In this document: positions 52,531-60,497 of the stretch, one piece after another | Numbering within the stretch: position 1 is the stretch's first letter | Layout of the letters: each line of letters begins with the position of its first letter | Program-made: the position numbers and the translations under genes | The notes under the pieces: model-generated | What the model saw: the letters and a program-made list of their open reading frames with translations, nothing else | What the model was told of the DNA's origin: nothing | Databases searched by the model: none | Assembly (NCBI GenBank): GCA_036274195.1 | Contig: DASUGD010000400.1 | Span: forward strand, 1 to 64,000 | Reading direction: 5' to 3' | Source: JAJKIV01 sp036274195 | GTDB taxonomy: Bacteria > Gemmatimonadota > Gemmatimonadetes > Gemmatimonadales > Gemmatimonadaceae | DNA length: 64,000 nucleotides

Positions 52531-53856
52531 CTAGTACCCCGGATTCTGAGTCAGGCCGGTCGACACGATCAACTCGCGGGCCGGTATCGGGTAGAGTTGC
52601 TGGAACGCGCGGTCCGGCGACAAGCCGAGTACATCCATCGCCCGCCCGGTGCGAACCAGGTCAGGCCAACGATCGCCCTCGAGCGCGAGCTCGAGCCGTC
52701 GCTCGTTCCAGATCGCATTCAGCACGTCGGTCTGCGTCGTGACGTCCGTCCCGAGCACATGCGGATCGAGCCCGGCCCTAACGCGAATCGCGTTGTACTC
52801 GGTCACCGCTTCCGACAGCCGATTCAGACGAGCGAGCGCCTCGGCCTTGTTGAGGATCACCTCGGCGTAGCGGATCACGTGCAGGTCCTCGGCGCCGATG
52901 GTCGTCGGGAACTTCGTGCCCTCGTAGTCCCCGTCGTCCTCGCCGACGGTGAGGTCGCGCCGCAGGTCCGAGTCCGAGTAGGCCGAGTACAGGTCTGCCG
53001 TCGGTGCCACTTCCCAGCGGCCGTCGAAGAGGTAGTAGTAGCCCATCTCGTTGAACTCGACCGCGGTGAAGCTCACGCGGAAGATGTCCTCGGGCGTGTC
53101 GGTTCCCTCGTCGGTGAACAGGTCCCCGAAACTGGGAGCGAGCACGTAGCCCATCGCCCCGACGGCGTTCGCGGCGTCGAGCGCGCCCTGCCAGTCTTCC
53201 TTGTAGAGCAGGACTCGCGAGCGCAGCGCCCGCACGGCGCCGAGCGATGCCTGACGCGGCTGTTTGTCCGTCGTCATGAGCTGCTCGGCCTGCGTCAGGT
53301 CCTGCAGGATCTGCGTGTACACGTCCGCTTTCGGGGTGCGCGTCAACGCGGCGGCTTCGGCCGGGCTGTTGAGCGGCTCGAGCGGCATGGGCACGTCGCC
53401 CCAGAGCTTGACGAGGTTGTGGTAGTGGAGCGCGCGGAGGAAATGCGCCTCACCGAGGATCTGGTCACGTTCCTTGTCGGTGAGCCCGGGAACGTTAGGC
53501 ACCTTCTGCAGGATGAGGTTCACCCGCGCGATGGCGTCGTAGATCGCGATCCAGGTATCCGTGACCGCGGTGTTGTCGGCCTGGAGCTGGTTGCGGTCGA
53601 CCTGGCCAAGGAACTGGAAGGTGCCCACGTGCTCGGCGTTGTCGGCAGACAGGTCGCCCAACATCTCGATGCCGAGCCCGTAGTAGTCGAGGCTCTGCAA
53701 CGCGTCATAGGCGCCCACGAGCGCGGCACGCGCGGTGGACGCGTCAACGATCACCTGCTCGGCGGGAACGTGGTCGGCAGGCTGGGTGGTCAGGGTGGAG
53801 TCGCAGCCGGCGGCGGCGATGAGGAGCGCGGCCGGCATCAGGAAGCGAAGTCGCAT
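52531..53856 (-). CDS. SusD/RagB-family outer-membrane lipoprotein
   Basis: The 441-residue protein has a lipoprotein signal (FLMPAALLIAAAGCDS) and the helical SusD fold with TPR-like repeats. Landmarks are ARAALVGAYDALQSLDYYG, ILGEAHFLRALHYHNLVKLW, ALRSRVLLYKEDWQGAL, RYAEVILNKAEALARL and ERRLELALEGDRWPDLVRTG. It caps the TonB-dependent SusC channel and binds the transported polymer or peptide. The gene follows susC after 44 bp. ATG 53856 is set by the lipobox; the longer frame reaches into susC. No glycoside hydrolase is adjacent, so the substrate cannot be named. Confidence 0.93.
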   Translation of the reverse strand: MRLRFLMPAALLIAAAGCDSTLTTQPADHVPAEQVIVDASTARAALVGAYDALQSLDYYGLGIEMLGDLSADNAEHVGTFQFLGQVDRNQLQADNTAVTDTWIAIYDAIARVNLILQKVPNVPGLTDKERDQILGEAHFLRALHYHNLVKLWGDVPMPLEPLNSPAEAAALTRTPKADVYTQILQDLTQAEQLMTTDKQPRQASLGAVRALRSRVLLYKEDWQGALDAANAVGAMGYVLAPSFGDLFTDEGTDTPEDIFRVSFTAVEFNEMGYYYLFDGRWEVAPTADLYSAYSDSDLRRDLTVGEDDGDYEGTKFPTTIGAEDLHVIRYAEVILNKAEALARLNRLSEAVTEYNAIRVRAGLDPHVLGTDVTTQTDVLNAIWNERRLELALEGDRWPDLVRTGRAMDVLGLSPDRAFQQLYPIPARELIVSTGLTQNPGY

Positions 53857-53900
53857 GATCTCGAGTGGAGTTGAAGGGTTCACGTTGGCCGGGATGCCGG

Positions 53901-56900
53901 TCACCAGCCAGCGCTGATACCGAGGGTGAACGTCCGCGGGAGCGGGTACGCGTAGTAGTCGGTGCCGATGATGACGTTCGCATCGGAGCCCGCGCTGTTC
54001 ACGTCGGGGTTGTAGCCCGAGTACTTGGTGAACGTGTGGAGGTTGCGGCCGGACACGTAGAGCCGCGCGTTGTCGAGCCGCGCCCTGGACGCGATACTTG
54101 CCGGGACCCGCCAGCCTAACGTGATCTCGCCGATCCGCAGGTACGACCCGTCCTCGATGAACCGGCTCGAGATGGCGTCCGCGCCCGAGACGCAGTCGTA
54201 GCTCATGCGCGGGACGTCGGTGATGTCGCCGGGCTTCTGCCAGCGGCGCATCACGTCGGCGAACTTGTTGTCGTACGTGCACGCGCCGTCGTCGGCGAAG
54301 ATGCGCATCATGTTGAACACGTCGTTCCCCTGGCTGAACTGGAGGAACGTGTTCAGCTCGAAATCCTTGAGCGTGAACGTGTTCGTGAAGCCGCCGAAGT
54401 AGTTCGGGTGCGGGTTGCCGACGATCATCCGGTCGTTGGCGGTAATCTCCCCGTCACCGTCGACGTCGCGAAGGATCGCGTCGCCGGTCTGCGGGTCCAC
54501 GCCGTCGAACTTGTACATGAAGAACGAGCCTAACGGCTTGCCGACCTGGGCGATGCTGGTCTCGCGGCCGTTGATGCCGGTCGTGAACGGCTGTCCGTTG
54601 AAGAGCGACGTGACCTCGTTGCGGTTGAAGGTCATCGTCAGGATGCTTCGCCAGGTGAAGCCGTTCGCGCCGCCGAGCTGGATGTTGGTCGTGTTGAGCC
54701 CGAGGTCGAGGCCCTTGTTCTGGACGTCGCCGATGTTGCCCCAGTACGTGGTGAATCCGGTCGTCGACGCGATCGGGCGCTGCACGAGCAGGTCCGACGT
54801 CTTGCGCAGGTAGTAGTCCGCGGTGAGGCTCACGCGGCCGTTGAAGAACAGCAGGTCGGCGCCGGTGTCGAACTCGCGAGTGGTCTCCCACCGCAGATCA
54901 GGATTGCCCAGCTGCGAGACCGAGCTGCCGGGCGTGCCGCTGTACGGCGTACCGCTCGCCAGCGCGCGCGCCGCGAAATCGCCGATGCCCTGGTTGCCGG
55001 TCGCACCGTAGCTCGCGCGGAGCTTGAGGTTCATGACCTTCTGGAGCCCGCGCGCGAACGACTCATCGGAGAGGATCCAGCCGATCGACGCCGCCGGGAA
55101 GAGGCCGTAGCGGTTGTCCTCGCCGAAGCGCGACGAGCCGTCCGCCCGCACGCTGGCCGAGAGCAGGTAACGGTCCTTGAGCGACCAGTCGGCGCGAGAA
55201 AAGAAGCCGATGAGGTTGTTGCTCGTCTGCGAGCCGTCGTACTCGGTGACGTTCGCGGCGTTGCGGACGTAGGTCTTGAAACCGCTGGTGAAGCCTTCAC
55301 CGCGAATGAAGTTGAGCGTGCTCTTGTTGTATTCGACGCTCGCGCCGCCGACGATGGACAGGTGGTTGTTCGGCGCGGACAGCGCCTCGTACGTGGCAAA
55401 GCCTTCGGTGAGGTACTTCGAGGCACCGGTGTGGCCCGACTTACCGACGCCCGCCGCGCTGGCCGCGTACGTGCGGTCGACCTGCGGCGACTCCCACTGT
55501 GTTTCATCGAGCCCGAGCACGTCGAACCCGGCGCGTCCCGTTAGGCGAAGCCTGCTCGCCAGCTGGTAGTTCGCCTCGAGGTTCCCGAACGCCCGCATCG
55601 TTTCCAGGTCGGTGGAGTTGAGGTTCGCGAGCGCGACGGGGTTCGAGTAGCGAAGACCTTCGGCGCGGCCGGCGTAGCTGCCGTCGGCGCGGAACACCGG
55701 TCGCATGGGCTGCATGCCGAGCGCGTTCGTCACCACACCATCGAGGCTGCCGTCGCCCTCGATCCGCTCGTTGTCCTCGCGACCGAGGCCGAGCGACGTG
55801 CGCAGGGTGAGCTTGCTGGTGGCGGTGAAGTCGAGGTTCGTCCGCGCCGCGCCGCGCCGATAGCGCGAGCCAATGACGATGCCCTGCTGGTCGAAGTACG
55901 ACCCGGAGAGGTAGTAGGCGGTTCGCTCGCTGCCGCCCGTCACGCCGAGCTGCAGGTCGCGCACGGGCGCGCTGCGGAACACGGCTTTCTGCCAGTCATA
56001 GCTCTGGGCGTCATCGACACCGGGCTCGAAGTCGTAGTCGCTCGGGTCGTAGCCGTCGTTCTTCGCGCTCTCGTTGAAGATCTCGACGTACTGCTTCGCG
56101 TCGAGCATCGGAATCGTTTCCGGTGCATTCTGCCATCCGTTGTAGCCGCTGAACGTGATGCGCGTCTTCCCGGCGCGTCCGCGTTTCGTGGTGATCATCA
56201 CGACACCGTTCGAGCCGCGGGAGCCGTAGATCGCGGCGGCGGCGGCATCCTTCAGGATGTCGATCGTCTCGACCTCGTCCGGGTTGATGCCCGTGACGGC
56301 CGTAACGTCCTGGCCGCCCAGGCCGAGCTGCGAGTAGTTCTCCTGGATGATCGGAACGCCGTCGACGACGTAGAGCGGTTGGTTGCCGGCGTTGATGGAC
56401 GCCGGACCGCGCACGCGTACGGAGATGCCGTTGCCGGGGTTGCCGGCGTTCTGCATCACCTGAACACCGGGGGCCTTGCCCTGGAGCGCGGCATCGACAC
56501 CTGCCGTGGGTGTGTTCGCGATCTCCGTTGCGGTGACGGACGCGATCGCGCTGCTGACGTTCTGGCGGCTCGATGTGCCGTAGCCGACCACGACGACCTC
56601 GGAGAGCGTACGGGCGACCGCGACGAGCGCGAAGTCGGCCGTGGCGGTCGCGCCGGCGGTGACGGCGACGCGTACGTCACTGGGCGTGAACCCGATACGT
56701 TGTGCGCGGACCGTGACGGTGCCGGGGGGAACGTTGCGAATCGTGTATTCGCCGGCGTCGTTCGTGAGCGCGCCGATCTGCGTGCCGACGACGGTGACTT
56801 GCGCGCCGGACACGGGGCGTCGACTCTGCGTCGCGGAGTCGGTGGCCAGCACGGTGCCCCTGATCGACCCTGTTTGGGCCTGCGCGTCGGCGGCGATCCC

Positions 56901-56960
56901 CAAGCCGCCGAGCGCGATGAGACAGAAGGTCGCGCAACGTAGTGGACGTGCGAGATGCAT
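53901..56960 (-). CDS. SusC/RagA-family TonB-dependent receptor
   Basis: The 1019-residue outer-membrane receptor has a signal peptide (ALGGLGIAADAQAQ), a carboxypeptidase-regulatory-like N-terminal domain (SIRGTVLATD, GEYTIRNVPPGTVTVRAQR) and a TonB-box-like LSEVVVVGYGT. The plug follows (VSVRVRGPASINAGNQPLYV-like segment, then VDGVPI and EVETIDILKDAAAAAIYGSR). A ~750-residue beta-barrel ends in a C-terminal aromatic/Gly-rich strand (RTFTLGISAGW). The family imports large substrates with SusD. GGAGGATTC precedes ATG 56960. The 373-bp upstream region contains a large palindrome but no obvious promoter or anti-sigma gene, so it is not of the classical FecIR-regulated type. Confidence 0.95.
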   Translation of the reverse strand: MHLARPLRCATFCLIALGGLGIAADAQAQTGSIRGTVLATDSATQSRRPVSGAQVTVVGTQIGALTNDAGEYTIRNVPPGTVTVRAQRIGFTPSDVRVAVTAGATATADFALVAVARTLSEVVVVGYGTSSRQNVSSAIASVTATEIANTPTAGVDAALQGKAPGVQVMQNAGNPGNGISVRVRGPASINAGNQPLYVVDGVPIIQENYSQLGLGGQDVTAVTGINPDEVETIDILKDAAAAAIYGSRGSNGVVMITTKRGRAGKTRITFSGYNGWQNAPETIPMLDAKQYVEIFNESAKNDGYDPSDYDFEPGVDDAQSYDWQKAVFRSAPVRDLQLGVTGGSERTAYYLSGSYFDQQGIVIGSRYRRGAARTNLDFTATSKLTLRTSLGLGREDNERIEGDGSLDGVVTNALGMQPMRPVFRADGSYAGRAEGLRYSNPVALANLNSTDLETMRAFGNLEANYQLASRLRLTGRAGFDVLGLDETQWESPQVDRTYAASAAGVGKSGHTGASKYLTEGFATYEALSAPNNHLSIVGGASVEYNKSTLNFIRGEGFTSGFKTYVRNAANVTEYDGSQTSNNLIGFFSRADWSLKDRYLLSASVRADGSSRFGEDNRYGLFPAASIGWILSDESFARGLQKVMNLKLRASYGATGNQGIGDFAARALASGTPYSGTPGSSVSQLGNPDLRWETTREFDTGADLLFFNGRVSLTADYYLRKTSDLLVQRPIASTTGFTTYWGNIGDVQNKGLDLGLNTTNIQLGGANGFTWRSILTMTFNRNEVTSLFNGQPFTTGINGRETSIAQVGKPLGSFFMYKFDGVDPQTGDAILRDVDGDGEITANDRMIVGNPHPNYFGGFTNTFTLKDFELNTFLQFSQGNDVFNMMRIFADDGACTYDNKFADVMRRWQKPGDITDVPRMSYDCVSGADAISSRFIEDGSYLRIGEITLGWRVPASIASRARLDNARLYVSGRNLHTFTKYSGYNPDVNSAGSDANVIIGTDYYAYPLPRTFTLGISAGW

Positions 56961-57333
56961 GAATCCTCCATGGTGAAAGTCAGACGCGACCGGTCGAGAC
57001 GAGACGGCCGGTCGTGAGGCGGGAGGCGGTTCGCGGAATTCCGCGCGCTATGTTCGGGGTCGGTGGGCGGTGGGTCAAGGTAGACCAGACCACTTTCCCG
57101 TCGGGAACACGTCGGCCGTTAAGCCGGCGCCTCTTGGGGGCGGCTCGGCCATTGACCATCGGCATGAACGTCAGACCACCAGACCGATTTGGAGAAACGA
57201 CCAAACGGAGTGGTGAGGCGCTCAAATTGGTTCGTTGCGGGTCAGAGTCCTGAAGCACCGTTCGAACGCGGCCGCGTTCGAACGGTGTTTCAGGACTCTG
57301 ACCTCCAACTCAGCGTTCCATTGCCGGCGCGGG
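56961..57333. other. 373-bp intergenic region upstream of susC
   Basis: It contains a CGACCGG/CCGGTCG inverted repeat (56987-57014) close to the susC start, low-complexity G/T sequence, and the 64-bp near-perfect palindrome at 57240-57303. It must hold the susC promoter on the minus strand and the 3' end of the second PadR-ADOP operon. No gene is recognised. Confidence 0.55.
57240..57303. terminator. 64-bp near-perfect palindrome between ADOP and susC
   Basis: GTCAGAGTCCTGAAGCACCG plus TTCGAACGCGG is mirrored by CCGCGTTCGAACGGTG plus TTTCAGGACTCTGAC. There is one mismatch, which becomes a G-U pair in RNA, and no loop. It lies 31 nt past the ADOP stop (minus strand). The outer arm GTCAGAGTC/GACTCTGAC is the same as the core of the palindrome at 33563-33600, so the two are probably related REP-like elements used as terminators. 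Confidence 0.75.
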
Positions 57334-60030
57334 CTAATCGCTCCGCAACGCGTTCAGCGGATCGACGTGCGCGGCGCGCAATGCCGGCAGCCAGTTGGCA
57401 ATCAGCGTCGCGATGGCAATCACCGCGGCTACCGATACGAGCGTGGCGATGTCGTACGGGCCAACTCCGTACAGAAGTCGTGTCATGAGCCGGCCGGCGA
57501 CAAGCGCCCCAACGAGTCCGACCAGGAGCCCGATCACCGCGACGACCATCCCTTGCCTCACCACCATCCGCACGACCTGCGCGGGCCGCGCGCCGAGGGC
57601 GAGCCGGACCCCGACCTCCCGCGTGCGCTGTGCGACGAGATACGACGTCACGCCGTACACGCCCACGACGCCGAGCACGAGGGCCAGCGCGGCGAAGGTA
57701 CCGAGCAGCGTCATGCTGAAGCGCCGCTGCGCGACCATCGACGACAGCAGCTGATCCATGGACGCGACCTCGAACACCGGTTGCTCGGCGTCGAGCGACC
57801 GCACCTGCGCGCGCACCGCCGGCACGGCCGCGAGGGGGTCGCCCGTGGTGCGGACGACGAGCGTGAAGTAGCCGTTCACGTACTGCGTGTGCGGGAGGAA
57901 CGTCTCGTAGCGGACGGGTGCGTCGAATCCGTTGCGACGCATGTCGGCCACCACGCCCACAATGGTCAGGAGTGGAGCGTTGCCCGTGCCGTCACCATAT
58001 CGGAAGCGCTTGCCGACCGGATCCTCGTTAGGCCAGAAGCGCTTTGCCATGTTCTCGTTGATGATGACGACCTGCGGTGCATCGAGATTGTCCGCGGCGG
58101 TGAACGTGCGGCCGCGGCGCAGCGGAACACCCATCACCTTGAAGTAGTCCGCCGACGTGGCGTCGAGTGGAATTTCGACGTTCTGCTCCTCCGGCGTCAT
58201 CTCACGACCGTCAAGGCGGAATATCGTGGAGTTCGGCGTGGAGCTCAGGAAGATGTCCGTAATCAGCGCCGCGCCCTCGATGCCAGGCATCTGCCTCACG
58301 CGCTCGAGCAGGGCATCCTGGAATGCGGTGCGCGCCTGCGGCGTGTCGTACTTCGCGGCGGGGAGCGAGAGCCGCATCGTCAGCAGGTGATCGGGACGGA
58401 ACCCGAGGTCCACCCGCTGCAGGTACATGAAGCTGCGGATCAGGAGACCGGCGGCTGTGAGGAGCACGACGACGAGTGCCACCTGCGCGCCCACCAGACC
58501 GCGCCGCATACGCTTTGCGCGCCGCCCGCCCGTACCGCCGCGAACGTGCTCGCGCAGGGCGCCGCTCGAAGCGGCGCGGGACGACTGCATCGCCGGCACC
58601 AGCCCGAACGCGAGCCCGGTCACGACGGCGACGCCGAGCGTCACGCCGAGCACCGACAGGTCGATACGCACCTGGTCGAGCCGCGGGATGTCTTCGGGTG
58701 CGAGGCGTGTGAGGATGCGCAATCCGCCCCATGCCAGCGCGACGCCTAACGCGGAGCCGAGCACCGCCAACAGGACGCTCTCCGTGAGCAGCTGACGGAC
58801 GAGGCGCGAGCGCGCCGCGCCGAGCGCAACCCGCACGCCGATCTCGCGCTCGCGCACGGCGGCGCGAGACATCATGAGGTTCGCGACATTGGCACAGGCG
58901 ATGAGCAGCACTGCGCCCACGGCCGCCATCATGACCCAGAGCGACGTGCGCAGCGTCCGGCCAACGACCTGTTCCGGCAGCGGAACGAGGTAGACGCCGA
59001 TGTCCTTGTCCGCCGGATACTGTTGCTCGAGGCGCCGACCGATGGTGTTGAGATCGGCGACCGCGCGCTCGAACGGGACGCCTGGTTTCAGCCGCCCAAT
59101 CGCCCACAAGAAGTAGCTCGATCGCTGTTGCTTGCTATTGGCGTCGAGCGCGAGCGGCACCCAGATGTCGATATCGTGCGTCGGAAATGCGAAGCCGGGC
59201 GGCATGACGCCAATGACCGTACGCTCGCGCCCATTGAGTCGCACTGTGCGGCCGATGACATTGCGATCGCCGGCAAAGAGACGCTGCCAGAGGCCGTTGC
59301 TCAGTACCACGACTCCGTCGCGACCCGGCTCGTCCTCGCCTGCGATGAACGTTCGGCCAAGGATCGGACTCACGCGCAGGACTTGAGCCATGTCGGGCGT
59401 CGAGACAAGCGCGCGGACCCGCTGCGGCTCGCACTCGTTCTCGCGGCAGCCGGCCGTCGTGAGGTTGTACCCACCCGTGTAGTACGCGGCGGCGGCCGAG
59501 AACACGCGGTTCTGGTCACGCAGGTCGGCGTAATTCGGCCACGCGTGCAGATCCTCCTTGAGGCCTGTCCGGCGATTGTCCATCCACATCTGGACGAGCC
59601 GATCGGACTCCGGATAGGGGAGGGGGCGCAGGATGACCGCGTTGACCACGCTATAGATGGCGGTGGTCGCGCCGATGCCTAACGCGATGGTGAGCAACGC
59701 GACGGTCGTGAAGGCCGGCGCGCGGAGGAACGCGCGGAGGCCGTAGCGGATGTCGTTCATGAGCTCGCTCATGTACTCGTGCCTCCGGCGGCCGCGCTCG
59801 CGGCGCCTGTCGTGAGTGCGCAGTGCCCCACCAATGCCCTGGACGTCGCCGAACCGCTCGGCCGCCGCGCGGCGGGCGGCGTCGGACGCCAGTCCGCGCG
59901 CCTCGTAATCCCGCGCGCGCATGTCGAGGTGAAACCGCAGCTCGTCGTCGATGTCCGCGTCGACGTTGGAACCCCAGAAGCGGAGGTAGCGCCGCCAGAC
60001 GGGCGGCTGTCCGGGTGACTTGTCCGTCAT
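57334..60030 (-). CDS. ADOP-family ABC permease with N-terminal soluble domain (PadR-linked, copy 2)
   Basis: The 898-residue protein has the same plan as the other PadR-linked ADOP. An N-terminal soluble helical domain (WRRYLRFWGSNVDADIDDEL, RFHLDMRARDYEARGL) is followed by MSELMNDIRYGLRAFLRAP and two MacB/FtsX halves (LTIALGIGATTAIYSVVNAV, VLLIACANVANLMMSRAA, VGVYGVTSYLVAQRTREVGV, WLPALRAAHVDPLNALRS). ATG 60030 overlaps the PadR stop (ATGA). A frame extending to 60273 is not supported. No ATPase gene is nearby. The transcript ends near the large palindrome at 57240-57303. Confidence 0.92.
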   Translation of the reverse strand: MTDKSPGQPPVWRRYLRFWGSNVDADIDDELRFHLDMRARDYEARGLASDAARRAAAERFGDVQGIGGALRTHDRRRERGRRRHEYMSELMNDIRYGLRAFLRAPAFTTVALLTIALGIGATTAIYSVVNAVILRPLPYPESDRLVQMWMDNRRTGLKEDLHAWPNYADLRDQNRVFSAAAAYYTGGYNLTTAGCRENECEPQRVRALVSTPDMAQVLRVSPILGRTFIAGEDEPGRDGVVVLSNGLWQRLFAGDRNVIGRTVRLNGRERTVIGVMPPGFAFPTHDIDIWVPLALDANSKQQRSSYFLWAIGRLKPGVPFERAVADLNTIGRRLEQQYPADKDIGVYLVPLPEQVVGRTLRTSLWVMMAAVGAVLLIACANVANLMMSRAAVREREIGVRVALGAARSRLVRQLLTESVLLAVLGSALGVALAWGGLRILTRLAPEDIPRLDQVRIDLSVLGVTLGVAVVTGLAFGLVPAMQSSRAASSGALREHVRGGTGGRRAKRMRRGLVGAQVALVVVLLTAAGLLIRSFMYLQRVDLGFRPDHLLTMRLSLPAAKYDTPQARTAFQDALLERVRQMPGIEGAALITDIFLSSTPNSTIFRLDGREMTPEEQNVEIPLDATSADYFKVMGVPLRRGRTFTAADNLDAPQVVIINENMAKRFWPNEDPVGKRFRYGDGTGNAPLLTIVGVVADMRRNGFDAPVRYETFLPHTQYVNGYFTLVVRTTGDPLAAVPAVRAQVRSLDAEQPVFEVASMDQLLSSMVAQRRFSMTLLGTFAALALVLGVVGVYGVTSYLVAQRTREVGVRLALGARPAQVVRMVVRQGMVVAVIGLLVGLVGALVAGRLMTRLLYGVGPYDIATLVSVAAVIAIATLIANWLPALRAAHVDPLNALRSD

Positions 60031-60371
60031 GCCAGCGACGGTGCCGAGCGGAGGACCTGGCTTACGGCCCCTGCGTAGCGGAACCACACGGTCGCCTCGG
60101 CGCGCAGGTGCGAGCGGCCAGCGCGCGTGATCGTGTAGAACCGTGCGCGCCGATTGTTCTCGGAGAGTCCCCACTCCGACGTGACCCAGCCATTGTCCTC
60201 GAGGCGGCGAAGCGCCGGGTAGAGCGAGCCTTCCTCTATTCGCAGGACGTCGTCGGTGGTGGACTCGACCCAACGCGCGATTCCGTAACCGTGCGATGGG
60301 CCGCTGACCAGCGCCTTGAGGATGAGGATGGCAAGCGTGCCCTGAAGGAGATCGCCGGTATCGCCGGCCAT
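60027..60371 (-). CDS. PadR-family transcriptional regulator (ADOP-linked, copy 2)
   Basis: The 114-residue winged-helix regulator contains DLLQGTLAILILKALVSGPS, HGYGIARWVESTT, RIEEGSLYPALRRLEDNGWV and RRARFYTITRAGRSHLRAE. It matches the size and position of the other ADOP-linked PadR and overlaps its permease by 4 bp. ATG 60371 is chosen over 60434 because the first 21 residues of the longer form are not family-like; GGGACGGA precedes it. The upstream AT-rich stretch (ACACGATAGAACGACATGGT) is the likely operator region, but I see no clean ATGT/ACAT palindrome. Confidence 0.9.
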   Translation of the reverse strand: MAGDTGDLLQGTLAILILKALVSGPSHGYGIARWVESTTDDVLRIEEGSLYPALRRLEDNGWVTSEWGLSENNRRARFYTITRAGRSHLRAEATVWFRYAGAVSQVLRSAPSLA

Positions 60372-60443
60372 GCTGTCCGTCCGTCCCTTGGCAAGACTAT
60401 GGGACACGATAGAACGACATGGTGTAAGCCGCAAGAGCCGAAC

Positions 60444-60492
60444 GAGCTGATGACCGAAAACCGATAACCCATCGGTTTTCGGTCATCAGCTC
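60444..60492. terminator. Perfect 22-bp hairpin after the tricorn-like protease gene
   Basis: GAGCTGATGACCGAAAACCG plus AT is exactly mirrored by ATCGGTTTTCGGTCATCAGC plus TC, with a 5-nt loop. It begins 5 nt past the protease stop codon and separates it from the PadR-ADOP operon on the same strand. The stem carries internal U-runs rather than a trailing U-tract. Confidence 0.75.
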
Positions 60493-60497
60493 TGGAA

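Noticed and set aside
52363..53874. + strand frame of 503 codons opposite susD
   Set aside because: It is Arg/Glu/Val-rich antisense sequence; the SusD lipoprotein on the other strand is clear.
57235..58749. + strand frame of 504 codons opposite the second PadR-linked ADOP
   Set aside because: It begins in the palindrome and has no recognisable domain; the antisense permease is certain.
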